Source of the DNA: Hymenobacter sp. CRA2
Lineage (GTDB): Bacteria > Bacteroidota > Bacteroidia > Cytophagales > Hymenobacteraceae
Direction of reading: 5' to 3'
Assembly: GCF_002007105.1 (NCBI RefSeq)
Contig: NZ_MVBC01000003.1
Location: 124,001-188,000, forward strand
Length of the DNA: 64,000 bases
Below the pieces are notes generated by a model. That model saw only the letters and a program-made list of their open reading frames with translations. It did no database searches and was not told the origin of the DNA. Made by a program: the position numbers and the translations under genes. Positions 43,462 to 51,648 of the stretch are shown one piece after another. How positions within the stretch are numbered: the stretch's first letter is position 1; each line of letters starts with the position of its first letter.

Positions 43462-46191
43462 TTACTGCACATGCTTCAGCTCCGAGGCTACCTGGTAGTG
43501 CACGCCCTCCGGCTCGAGCACGGCGAAATGCTCCACGCCGCAGGCTATTTTCAGCTCTTCCTTGCCGCGTAGCGCCAGCGGGTCCACGGCTTCCTCGCCG
43601 GCCGAACCCTTGGTTTCGACCACGAAATACACGCGCTGGTCGCCGCGGAACACGATGGCCCAGTCGGGGCGGTAGTGGCCCAGGGGCGTGGGAATGAGGA
43701 AGCCGCGGGGCAGCTTGAAGTAGAACTCCACCCGCTCGTCGGCTTCGCAGCTGGCGGCGAAGGCCCGCTCCGTGTTGCTGTCGACGGGCACGTAGTTGTA
43801 GAGCGTGCGGCCGGGCACGGCCACCTCGTGCAGCTGGCTGCGGTACTGCTCGATTTCCTCGTCTTCGAAGAGCAGCATCTCGTACTCCTGCCCCGCCACC
43901 CGCTCGTACTTGATGCCGGCCACCTGCAGCTGCTGCAGGGCCCGGCGAATGGCGCGCACCACGTTGTCGAGAAACATCTGCGGGTTGATGAGCAGCTCGG
44001 CGTGGCGCCCCGACTGCTGCAGAATCCGGAACAGCGTGGGCCGCGTCACGTCGACGCGGCTTTGCAGGTAGCCGTACACGTCGGGCACGGCGAAGGCGGC
44101 GCCCTGCACCTCGTGCTGGGCCTCGCTGGCCAGCTGCCCGTCGATGCCGGCGGCCGTGTACTGGAGCCGGCCCTTGCGCGCCTGCAGCTGCGGGTAGTGC
44201 GTGGCCGGGGTGCGGGTGCGGTCCTGCAGCTCGGCCACGGCCTTCTCGATCAGGTCCTCGGTGCTGAAGCGCACCTGGTAGCGGGTGCGGTGCTTGAGGC
44301 GCTGCCATATCTGGAAAAACGCGGGGTAGTTTTCGGGCGTCAGCTCCTTGTTCAGGCTCACCCGGCGGCGCTCGGCCGCGTTGCGGGTGCGCCCGGTGAA
44401 GGCCACGCCGGTTTCCTCCTGAATTTCGCGCTGCAGGGCGGCCGAGAAGTCCTCGTAGCTTTCGTTGGCCACCACCGTCAGCACGTTCAGGGCGCGGTCG
44501 TGCACGCGCTGGCCGCCGGCATCGACGGGCAGGCGCAGCCCGCGCCCGATTTCCTGGCGCTTGCGGATGTCGCTGCGGGTTTCACTGAGCGTGCAGATCT
44601 GGAACACGTTGGGGTTGTCCCAACCCTCGCGCAGGGCCGAGTGCGAGAAGATGAACTGCAGGGGCTCGTCCTGACTCAGCAGCTGCTCCTTTTCGCGCAT
44701 AATCAGCGCGTAGGTGTCCTTGTCCAGGGCCGTGTCGCCGCGGGTGTCCTTGCCGGCCGGGTTGGCCTTGTCCTGGGAGAAATAGCCGTCGTGCACGGCA
44801 CTGGCGGCGTGCGGAATCAGGCCCGCGTACTCCGGCCGGGCCGCGTACCCGGCAAACAGCTCCTCGAACCACTGGGCAAACGGGCCCGGCCGGCGCTGCT
44901 TCGCCACGGGGTCGTAGAGGCGGTAGTTGGCTACCTTGTCCACGAATATCAACGACAGCACCTTGATGCCCCGGGGCTTGAGGCGGCGCACTTTCTCGAA
45001 GTGCCACTTGATGGTGCGTTCCAGCTGGTAGCGCAGCACGGCTTCGGTGAGCCCGCCCACATCCTCGCCGGCCACCACGCGCAGGCCGCCGGAGAAGGTC
45101 ATGCTCTGCTCGTCGGGGTCGATTTCGTTGACGATGAAGCCGGTGCGGTAAATGTCGCGCTGCTTGCTGAGCGCGTACAGGTCGCTGCCCAGGCGCACGG
45201 TCACGTCCTTCTGCCGCACGCCGCCGGCCTCGTTGCTGTAGAGGCTGAGCTTGGCGCGGAGCATGGTTTTGGTGCGCTCCACGGCCTTCACCCGCACGAA
45301 GGCCGCATTGTAGTTGCCGTCGGCCGTGATGCCGTCCACCTCAATCTGCTTGACCAGGCCCAGGTCGTAGGCCTGCACGGGGTTGAGAGCGTACACCTGG
45401 TTGTAGGGGTGGCGGTGCGTAGCCGAGTAGCGCAGCAGGGCCAGCGGCCGCAGCTCGGCCAGGGCCGCGCGCCGGGCCTCGGACTCCAGGTTCTGCGGCT
45501 CGTCGACGATGACGATGGGCCGGGTGGCCTGCAGGTACTCGATGGGCCGCACGCCGGTTTCGCGCACCTTGTTGATGATGTTGCTGTCCTTGGTGAAGGC
45601 GTCGATGTTGATGACCAGGATGTGCAGCGCGTCGCCCACGGCGAAGTTGCGCAGCGTGGTCAGCCGGCCGCTGTCATACACCTCGTAGCGCACCGGCGGG
45701 AAGCCGTACAGGGCCTGCAGGTGCTCGTGGGTGATGTCGAGCGACTTGCACACGCCCTCGCGGATGGCCACCGAGGGCACCACGATGACGAACTTGCGCA
45801 GCCCGTAGGTGCGGTACAGCTCGTAGATGGTGCGCAGATACACGTAGGTTTTGCCCGTGCCGGTTTCCATTTCCACCGTCAGGTTCAGCGGCAGCAGCGT
45901 GGGGTCGGGCTGGCCGTCGGGGCCCGGCACCGGGCAGGGCTCCAGCCGCTCCGAAGCGGGCAGCCCCTGCCGCGCCTGCACCCGCCGGATGTTTTCCAGC
46001 AACTGCGCCTCCGACAGCACCAGGCGGTTGGCAATGCCGGTTTCGGTGAAGGCAATGGAGCCCACCGGCCCGGCCGCCCCCACCGATACCTCAAGCGGCG
46101 TGGGGCTCAGGGGCTGCCCCTCAAATACATCGACCACGGCCTGCACGGCGGCCTTCTGGTAGCCCTGCTCGGCGTCGAACTGTAGCTTCAT
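43462..46191 (-). CDS. Type III restriction enzyme Res subunit
   Basis: A 909-residue restriction subunit of a type III restriction-modification system; with Mod it translocates or diffuses along DNA and cleaves between two head-to-head unmethylated sites. The helicase part has Walker A in METGTGKTYVYLRTIYELYR (about residue 110), a DEPQ box in IVIVDEPQNLESEARR (about 229), SATHRHPYNQVY and QEIGRGLRLPVD. The C-terminal nuclease has PDWAIVFRGD (about 840) and VVETKG (about 860), matching a PD-(D/E)xK pattern. I use the ATG giving MKLQFDAEQGYQKAAVQAV, the family start. It is downstream of mod on the same strand, 203 bp away. Confidence 0.93.
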   Translation of the reverse strand: MKLQFDAEQGYQKAAVQAVVDVFEGQPLSPTPLEVSVGAAGPVGSIAFTETGIANRLVLSEAQLLENIRRVQARQGLPASERLEPCPVPGPDGQPDPTLLPLNLTVEMETGTGKTYVYLRTIYELYRTYGLRKFVIVVPSVAIREGVCKSLDITHEHLQALYGFPPVRYEVYDSGRLTTLRNFAVGDALHILVINIDAFTKDSNIINKVRETGVRPIEYLQATRPIVIVDEPQNLESEARRAALAELRPLALLRYSATHRHPYNQVYALNPVQAYDLGLVKQIEVDGITADGNYNAAFVRVKAVERTKTMLRAKLSLYSNEAGGVRQKDVTVRLGSDLYALSKQRDIYRTGFIVNEIDPDEQSMTFSGGLRVVAGEDVGGLTEAVLRYQLERTIKWHFEKVRRLKPRGIKVLSLIFVDKVANYRLYDPVAKQRRPGPFAQWFEELFAGYAARPEYAGLIPHAASAVHDGYFSQDKANPAGKDTRGDTALDKDTYALIMREKEQLLSQDEPLQFIFSHSALREGWDNPNVFQICTLSETRSDIRKRQEIGRGLRLPVDAGGQRVHDRALNVLTVVANESYEDFSAALQREIQEETGVAFTGRTRNAAERRRVSLNKELTPENYPAFFQIWQRLKHRTRYQVRFSTEDLIEKAVAELQDRTRTPATHYPQLQARKGRLQYTAAGIDGQLASEAQHEVQGAAFAVPDVYGYLQSRVDVTRPTLFRILQQSGRHAELLINPQMFLDNVVRAIRRALQQLQVAGIKYERVAGQEYEMLLFEDEEIEQYRSQLHEVAVPGRTLYNYVPVDSNTERAFAASCEADERVEFYFKLPRGFLIPTPLGHYRPDWAIVFRGDQRVYFVVETKGSAGEEAVDPLALRGKEELKIACGVEHFAVLEPEGVHYQVASELKHVQ

Positions 46192-46394
46192 TGGAAGAAA
46201 TCGAAAACGTGTAAGACACCCATGGCCCCTCCCCCGTAGGGAGGGGTGCGTTTTGATAGACAACGCTCCTACTTGCAGGCGGAAGCAGAGCTAAAACACT
46301 TCGAGAGGGGCCTAAACAACGGCTGTCGTTGCTGACGTCTGTCGCCCCTCTCCTTTGGATGTCGCGCATCAAGCGAGGTGGGCCGGGGGTGGGG
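46192..46394. promoter_or_regulatory. mod-res intergenic gap with hairpins
   Basis: Two inverted repeats occupy this 203-bp gap: CCCTCCC/GGGAGGG around CCGTA near 46226-46243, and GAGAGGGGC (46303-46311) with GCCCCTCTC (46344-46352). They may attenuate or separately control res, which would keep restriction lagging behind methylation (inference). Confidence 0.45.
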
Positions 46395-48392
46395 TTACAG
46401 CAGCTGCAACTGCACGCCCGCGTCGGCCAGTTGCAGGCGGGCGTTGCTGACCAGCTCGTCGGGGTTATCGACGCCGAACTCGTGGCCGGGCACCAGCAGG
46501 CGCTGCGGGCGGGCCTCGACGGCAGCGGCCACTACTTCGGGCGTGAGGCCGGCCAGGGCCAGCCACAGCAGCCCGCCGGCTACATCCTGCACCTCAGCCG
46601 TGCCCAGGCGGCGCGTCTGCACCGGCACCGACAGGGGCAGCAGCTCGGGGCCGCCGGTCATTTTCAGCAGCAGCTCGGTGAGCATGGCCGGGCCGGCCGC
46701 CACCCCGTCGCGCAGGGGCTGCTGAAACAGCTCCAGCTGCGTGAGCAGCTCGTCGGGCTCGGTGAGGCGCGGGCGCCACTGCCGGAAGTTCGAGGGCACC
46801 AGGCGGTAGTAGCGGAAGCCCAGGTCGGCGGGCGGCGCGGCCGCATCAGTTTGGGGCCGGGCCCGCAGCTGCTGGCTGGCCTTGCTGAGGCGGGTGCGGG
46901 TGATGTCGGCAATGGTGCGGTAGCCGGCCTTGTGGGCTTCCGACTTCTCTTCCACCGGCTCGGGGTACTGCACCAGCAGAAAGCGCCGCCGGCCGCCGTC
47001 CTGGGCGTTCAGGGCCATTACCGCGTGGCCGGTGGTGCCCGAGCCGGCGAAGAAGTCCAGCACCAGGTCGTCGGGGCCGGTAGCCAGCTCAATCAGCTCG
47101 GACAGCACTTCCGTGTTTTTGGGGAAGGGAAACACCCCTTTACCCACCAGCCCTTCGACCTCCAGGGTGGCGGAGCGGCCGTCGCGGTAAAACACCGACG
47201 AGTACGGCTCACTGCTGATTTCGACCAGGTAGCTTTTGCGGTTCGGAATGGTGGTTTCGTCCGGCCCGAAGTGAATGCGCGGCGGTTGCTGCGCCAGGGC
47301 CCAGGCCGTTTTGGCCTCGTCCCAGCGCCAGCCGGTGGAGGGCTTCTTGCACGGCTTGCCTGTCACCGGATGCAGAATGTCGTGCCGGGGGCGAGAGGCG
47401 CGGCCGTCGTCGGGCCCCGCGAAGTCGGCCGCGAAATACAGGCCCCGGTCATCAGACCAGTTGTAGTGCTTGTGCGCCTTGCGGGCGTCGCCTTCGGGCA
47501 GGGCCCGGAACCACGCCTGCATGGCCTCCCGGATTTTGGCGTGGTCGGGGCCCCACTGCTGCCGCAGCGTCTCGTACTGCGCCAGCACCGCCTCGACGCC
47601 CTTCTTTTTCAGCCGCCAGTTTCCCTTGGCCTGCAGCGCCGCTTTGTCGCGGGCAAAGCAGAGCATATACTCGTGCACGGAGGCCACCAACTTGGCATCG
47701 CCCTTTTTGGAACGCTGCCAGGTCAGCTGCGCCACGAAGTTCTCCTCTCCGAACACCTCGTTGAGCAGCAGGCGCAGGTTGTGCACCTCGTTGTCGTCGA
47801 TGGAGACGAAGATGACCCCGTCCTCGCGCAGCAGGTTGCGGCACAGGTACAGGCGCGGCCACATCATCGACAGCCAGGCCGAGTGAAAGCGGCTGCTCTC
47901 ACGCATGTTGCGGCCCCACACGTCCTGCCCCCGCAGCCGGCCGGCCTCGTCGCGCAGGCCGGAGCGTTGGTCATGGGCCTCGCGCTCCTCAGCGAAGTCG
48001 TCGGGGTAGGCAAAGGCGTCGCTGCCGGTGTTATAGGGCGGGTCGATGTAAATCATCTTCACTTTGCCGAAATAGCCGCGCTGCAGCACCCGCAGCACCT
48101 CCAGGTTTTCGCCCTCGATGAGTACATGCCCAGTGGTATCGAAATCGACGCTGGCGGCCGCGTCGGCCTGCAGGGTGGCAGTGGTAAGCTGCTGCACCTC
48201 GCGGCGGGCGGCGGCCTTGCCGGCCCAGCGCAGTTCGTAGTGCTCAGGGCCGGTGGGCGTCAAGGCATCGGCGGACCCAAGCGCGGCCCGCAGGCGGTCA
48301 AAATCAACGCGCCCTTCGCTTACCGCGGCGGGAAAAAGTTGCTGCAGCTGGCGGATATGTTCAGCGGTGACGTCGAGGCTAAGGCCGTCCAT
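46395..48392 (-). CDS. Type III DNA methyltransferase (Mod subunit)
   Basis: A 665-residue N6-adenine methyltransferase that methylates one strand and gives the system its sequence specificity. The catalytic motif IV is DPPYNTG (about 119, in IYIDPPYNTGSDAF) and the SAM-binding motif I, LDFFAGSGTTGHAVMALN (about 450), follows it, the order of beta-class type III enzymes. The target-recognition region lies between them (about 150-440). The ATG giving MDGLSLDVTAEHIRQL is the expected start; an upstream start adds 24 atypical residues. It is first in the mod-res operon and divergent from a small HTH gene, which may control it. Confidence 0.93.
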   Translation of the reverse strand: MDGLSLDVTAEHIRQLQQLFPAAVSEGRVDFDRLRAALGSADALTPTGPEHYELRWAGKAAARREVQQLTTATLQADAAASVDFDTTGHVLIEGENLEVLRVLQRGYFGKVKMIYIDPPYNTGSDAFAYPDDFAEEREAHDQRSGLRDEAGRLRGQDVWGRNMRESSRFHSAWLSMMWPRLYLCRNLLREDGVIFVSIDDNEVHNLRLLLNEVFGEENFVAQLTWQRSKKGDAKLVASVHEYMLCFARDKAALQAKGNWRLKKKGVEAVLAQYETLRQQWGPDHAKIREAMQAWFRALPEGDARKAHKHYNWSDDRGLYFAADFAGPDDGRASRPRHDILHPVTGKPCKKPSTGWRWDEAKTAWALAQQPPRIHFGPDETTIPNRKSYLVEISSEPYSSVFYRDGRSATLEVEGLVGKGVFPFPKNTEVLSELIELATGPDDLVLDFFAGSGTTGHAVMALNAQDGGRRRFLLVQYPEPVEEKSEAHKAGYRTIADITRTRLSKASQQLRARPQTDAAAPPADLGFRYYRLVPSNFRQWRPRLTEPDELLTQLELFQQPLRDGVAAGPAMLTELLLKMTGGPELLPLSVPVQTRRLGTAEVQDVAGGLLWLALAGLTPEVVAAAVEARPQRLLVPGHEFGVDNPDELVSNARLQLADAGVQLQLL

Positions 48393-48457
48393 GCGGGGTG
48401 AATTTGATACGAAACAGTTACAAATTTGAAACAAAAAACCCGTTTTATAGCTCACAT

Positions 48458-48500
48458 TTGGCAATTACATGTAAATCAGCCGCGGACACAAACTTGCCAA
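48458..48500. promoter_or_regulatory. TTGGCAA/TTGCCAA inverted repeat in mod-HTH promoter region
   Basis: TTGGCAA (48458-48464) and TTGCCAA (48494-48500) form a seven-base inverted repeat across 29 bases between the divergent mod and HTH genes. It could be an operator; the match is short and may be chance. Confidence 0.3.
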
Positions 48501-48515
48501 TTTTGTCTCAGTTAA

Positions 48516-48878
48516 ATGCGACTGATTATGGCAATGCAGCACCGCGGGGAGATTGTTGCCGCGGCCGTGCGCAAGAGCGGCGTCAAGCTGAGCCAGCTGC
48601 ACCGCGCGTTGGGCGTGAGTCGGCCCACGCTGTATCGGCGCTTCGAGGACCCCAACCTCAGCTTCGACTTCATCCGGCGCGTGGGCGAAGTGATAAAGCA
48701 CAACTTCGCCCAGGACTTCAAGGAACTGTCTGCCCCGACCGCCCTGCTGGCCGAACCCATCTTGCCCTACCAGCTTACCAATCTGGACGACTGCAAGGAC
48801 CGGCTGCTCTACGTGTACGGCCTTTATACCGACCTGCTTGAGCGCTACAACGCCCTGCTGGCCGACCGCAACGAATAG
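48516..48878 (+). CDS. Small HTH DNA-binding protein next to the type III system
   Basis: A protein of up to 120 residues. The helix-turn-helix is clear: VKLSQLHRALGVSRPTLYRR (about 22-41), as in small transcription factors. The C-terminal half (LDDCKDRLLYVYGLYTDLLE, RYNALLADRNE) is helical and may dimerise. Start is ATG at 48516, although ATGs at 48528 and 48534 fit the domain equally well. It is divergent from mod with about 120 bp between, so a role as control protein for the restriction system is plausible but unproven. A second possibility is an unrelated orphan regulator. Confidence 0.8.
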   Translation: MRLIMAMQHRGEIVAAAVRKSGVKLSQLHRALGVSRPTLYRRFEDPNLSFDFIRRVGEVIKHNFAQDFKELSAPTALLAEPILPYQLTNLDDCKDRLLYVYGLYTDLLERYNALLADRNE

Positions 48879-48913
48879 CTGACGCACCCAAGAGCTAGCC
48901 GCACGGAGCAGAA

Positions 48914-48926
48914 TGTTCCACGAACA
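48914..48926. promoter_or_regulatory. parS-like dyad upstream of parB
   Basis: TGTTCCACGAACA is a 5+3+5 palindrome whose first nine bases match the left half of the ParB-binding parS consensus (TGTTCCACGTGGAACA), but the right half does not. Another GTTCCAC occurs 50 bp on, at about 48969. It may be a degenerate parS or an unrelated operator. Confidence 0.3.
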
Positions 48927-49059
48927 AACAACTCAATACAAGCATGTTAATAACCCAACGCTCTAACGTTCCACAAAATTAATAGGAGCTTTACCGGCGG
49001 TTTATGCTATTTTTGGTTTCCCAGCGGCTGCTACTTGGCCGCAGGACCTCAGAGTGAGT

Positions 49060-50010
49060 ATGTCAGAGAAGCACGAAGAGAAAACCACCCCGACGCCGCT
49101 GGCCAAGCGCCGCGTGGGTGGCCTGGGTCGCGGGTTGAACGCCCTCATCGAAGGCAGCTACGAGAAAAAGAGCGAGCGGCTGGGCCTGGTGCCCCACCCC
49201 GCCAATTCCGTGGGTCTGATTCCGACGGATCAGGTTGAAGCCAACCCCTTCCAGCCGCGCACGCACTTCGACCAGGAAGCGCTGCAGGAACTGGCCGAAA
49301 GCATCAGGGTGCAGGGCATCATCCAGCCCATCACCGTGCGCCAGACCGGCCCGGCCGCTTACCAGCTCATTTCGGGCGAGCGGCGCCTGCAGGCCTCGCG
49401 CCTGGCCGGCCTCGACGCCATTCCGGCTTACATCCGTAAGGCCGACGACCAGCAGATGCTGGAAATGGCGCTGATTGAGAACATTCAGCGCGAAAACCTC
49501 AACGCCATCGAAATTGCGCTGAGCTACCAGCGCCTGGTGAGCGAGTGCAACCTGAAGCAGGAAGAACTGGGCGACCGGGTGGGCAAGAACCGCTCGACCG
49601 TGACCAACTACCTGCGCCTGCTCAAGCTGCCGCCCGATATCCAGATCGGTCTGCGCGACAGCGTCATTTCGATGGGCCACGCCCGCGCCTTGCTCAGCGT
49701 CGACGACGCGGCGGCGCAGCTGAACCTGTTTCGCCGCATCGTGACCGAGGAAATGTCGGTGCGCAAGGTGGAACAACTGGTGCGGCTGGGCGTACCGGCG
49801 CCGGGCGCGAAAAACGGCCAGGAAGCACCGGCAACGGATGCCCCCGTGGTGCCGGTGGCCGAAATCAAGCGCGCCGAGCGGCACTTGTCCGACCGCTTTG
49901 GTTCGCGCGTACAAGTAAAACCCACCGCGCAGGGCCGGGGCGAGATTCGCATCAGCTTCGATTCGGCTGAGGACATGCACCGCATCATCAGCATACTGCA
50001 ACCGGCGTAG
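49060..50010 (+). CDS. parB: Chromosome-partitioning protein ParB
   Basis: A 316-residue ParB that loads at parS and spreads as a CTP-dependent clamp. The N-terminal domain has NPFQPRTHFDQEALQELAES, QPITVRQTGP and the CTP-binding GERRLQASRLAG (about 110); IENIQRENLNAIEIALSYQR leads into the HTH (LGDRVGKNRSTVTNYLRLLK). The C-terminal dimerisation region ends in IRISFDSAEDMHRIISILQ. Start is the ATG; a GTG two codons upstream is less likely. A TATTTTTG near 49008-49015 could be its -7 element. It is followed by DUF5683, dapB and lepB on the same strand, a familiar Bacteroidetes order that usually begins with parA, which is missing here. Confidence 0.95.
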   Translation: MSEKHEEKTTPTPLAKRRVGGLGRGLNALIEGSYEKKSERLGLVPHPANSVGLIPTDQVEANPFQPRTHFDQEALQELAESIRVQGIIQPITVRQTGPAAYQLISGERRLQASRLAGLDAIPAYIRKADDQQMLEMALIENIQRENLNAIEIALSYQRLVSECNLKQEELGDRVGKNRSTVTNYLRLLKLPPDIQIGLRDSVISMGHARALLSVDDAAAQLNLFRRIVTEEMSVRKVEQLVRLGVPAPGAKNGQEAPATDAPVVPVAEIKRAERHLSDRFGSRVQVKPTAQGRGEIRISFDSAEDMHRIISILQPA

Positions 50011-50029
50011 CGGCGTTGTGGGAGGCATT

Positions 50030-50731
50030 ATGAGCAACCCTATCCAACAGTTTTTGCAAAAAGCCCCATTGCTCACGGCAGTGGGGCTGTTTTGTCTGAC
50101 TGCCACGGCGCGGGCCCAAACGGTAACGGCCGGGCCCGACTCGGTCCGCGTGCAGGCCGGTCCGGCCGTGCCCGATTCGGTGCGCCGCAACGTGAAGCTG
50201 CTGGGCATGCGGATGACGCGCCCGCAAAAGGCGGTGATTCTGGCGGCCGTGCTGCCCGGCTCCGGGCAGATCTACAACCACAAGTACTGGAAACTCCCGC
50301 TGGTGTACGGCGCCCTCGGCGGCACCATTTACGGCGAGTGGTTCTATTTCACGCGCTACACCGAGTTTCGCGACGGGTACCGGGCGCGCCGCTTCCGCCG
50401 CCAGGGCGGCACGGGGCCGGCATCGGTGGATACCGGCAACGAGTCGAAGAAGTATGCCCAGGACGCCAACGGCGATGCGCTTCAGCAGCAGGTCTTTAAC
50501 GCCTACCGCACCCGCCGCGACACCTTCTTCGCCTACATCGGGCTGGCCTACGGGCTACAGATCCTGGACGCCCTGGTGGACGCAAACCTGCACGACTTCG
50601 ACGTAAGCGACAATCTTTCTCTGAACGTGCAGCCGTACGCGCTGCCGCTGTATGGCGCGCCCGCTGTCGGCGCGGCCTTTACCTTTACGCTGCGCCCCGG
50701 GTCTCCATCCACCGGTTCGCACCGTTTCTAG
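50030..50731 (+). CDS. DUF5683 domain protein
   Basis: A 233-residue exported or membrane protein of the DUF5683 family. A signal-like stretch (APLLTAVGLFCLTATARAQ) is followed by the family hallmark ILAAVLPGSGQIYNHKYWKL (about 75-95), then LVYGALGGTIYGEWFYFTRY and a later FAYIGLAYGLQILDALVDAN. It likely sits in the envelope; function unknown. Start is ATG 20 bp after the parB stop (MSNPIQQFL). It is consistently linked to parB, dapB and lepB in Bacteroidetes. Confidence 0.9.
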   Translation: MSNPIQQFLQKAPLLTAVGLFCLTATARAQTVTAGPDSVRVQAGPAVPDSVRRNVKLLGMRMTRPQKAVILAAVLPGSGQIYNHKYWKLPLVYGALGGTIYGEWFYFTRYTEFRDGYRARRFRRQGGTGPASVDTGNESKKYAQDANGDALQQQVFNAYRTRRDTFFAYIGLAYGLQILDALVDANLHDFDVSDNLSLNVQPYALPLYGAPAVGAAFTFTLRPGSPSTGSHRF

Positions 50732-50736
50732 CAACC

Positions 50737-51456
50737 ATGAACATTCTCCTGATTGGCTACGGCAAAATGGGCCGGGCTATTGAAGCGCAGGCCCTGAGCC
50801 GCGGCCACCAGATTGCCGGCATTATCGACCCGTCGCGCCCCGAGGCGCAACTCAGCGACTTCGGCCCGCACAACGCCGACGTAGCCATCGAATTTACCCA
50901 CCCCGACGCAGCCTTCGGCAACGTAATGGCCTGCCTGCGGCAGGGCCTGCCGGTGGTGTGCGGCTCCACGGGCTGGCTGCATCACTTCCCTGAAGCCAAA
51001 GCCTTGGCTCAGGAAAAAGGCGGGGCGCTATTCTATGCCTCCAATTACAGCGTGGGCGTGAACCTGTTTTTTCACTTCAACGAGTACATCGCCGGCAAAA
51101 TGCACCAGTTCGGCGGCTACGACGTGCAGGTGCGCGAGATTCACCACGTGCACAAAGTGGATCAGCCCAGCGGCACGGCCCTCACGGTGGCCGACGGCAT
51201 CATGCGCAACTACACGCGCAAGAAGAAATGGCGCAACGACCCGGCCCAGGCGCCGGAGGAGCTGGCCATTATATCGGAGCGCCTGGCCGAAACGGTGGGC
51301 ACGCACGTGGTGACGTACACCTCCCCGGTCGACGCGCTGGAGCTGAAACACGAAGCGTTTTCGCGGGAAGGCTTTGCGCACGGCGCCGTGCTGGCCGCCG
51401 AATGGCTGCCCGGCAAGCAGGGCGTCTTTGGCATGAAAGACCTGCTCGGGCTCTAA
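50737..51456 (+). CDS. dapB: 4-hydroxy-tetrahydrodipicolinate reductase
   Basis: A 239-residue NAD(P)H-dependent reductase of the lysine and meso-diaminopimelate pathway. The N-terminal Rossmann motif GYGKMGRAIEAQ is at 7-18, GSTGWLHHF about 75, and the active-site region REIHHVHKVDQPSGTALTVA at about 130-149 carries the catalytic His and Lys (HHVHKVDQPSGTA compared with the usual HHRHK.DAPSGTA). It starts five bases after the DUF5683 stop, so the genes are coupled. The last six codons end in GLL before the stop. A hairpin terminator follows. Confidence 0.95.
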   Translation: MNILLIGYGKMGRAIEAQALSRGHQIAGIIDPSRPEAQLSDFGPHNADVAIEFTHPDAAFGNVMACLRQGLPVVCGSTGWLHHFPEAKALAQEKGGALFYASNYSVGVNLFFHFNEYIAGKMHQFGGYDVQVREIHHVHKVDQPSGTALTVADGIMRNYTRKKKWRNDPAQAPEELAIISERLAETVGTHVVTYTSPVDALELKHEAFSREGFAHGAVLAAEWLPGKQGVFGMKDLLGL

Positions 51457-51481
51457 GCCCACCATTTATTGCGCTTACCAG

Positions 51482-51507
51482 GAACGCGTTTCGGCGCGTT
51501 CTTTTTA
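51482..51507 (+). terminator. Terminator after dapB
   Basis: GAACGCG pairs with CGCGTTC around a short loop, followed by TTTTT. It would separate dapB from lepB. Confidence 0.75.
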
Positions 51508-51648
51508 TATCCCTGGGGGCAAGGGCCACCGTTGGCCGCAGCTTTTTGGCGCCGCCAGCATCAGTAGACGGGGAAAGTCGGATATTCAGCCGCGCGAATC
51601 CTCTTTTTTTGACACCCAAAGGCGGCCCGGCCGCTTTGCTGATTTTCA

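Noticed and set aside
43675-46185. An 836-codon open frame on the plus strand opposite res
   Set aside because: It is a shadow of the res gene caused by high GC; it has no domain, a His/Val/Leu-biased composition and no start context.
46329-48401. A 690-codon open frame opposite mod
   Set aside because: Antisense shadow of the Mod gene, which has intact catalytic motifs.
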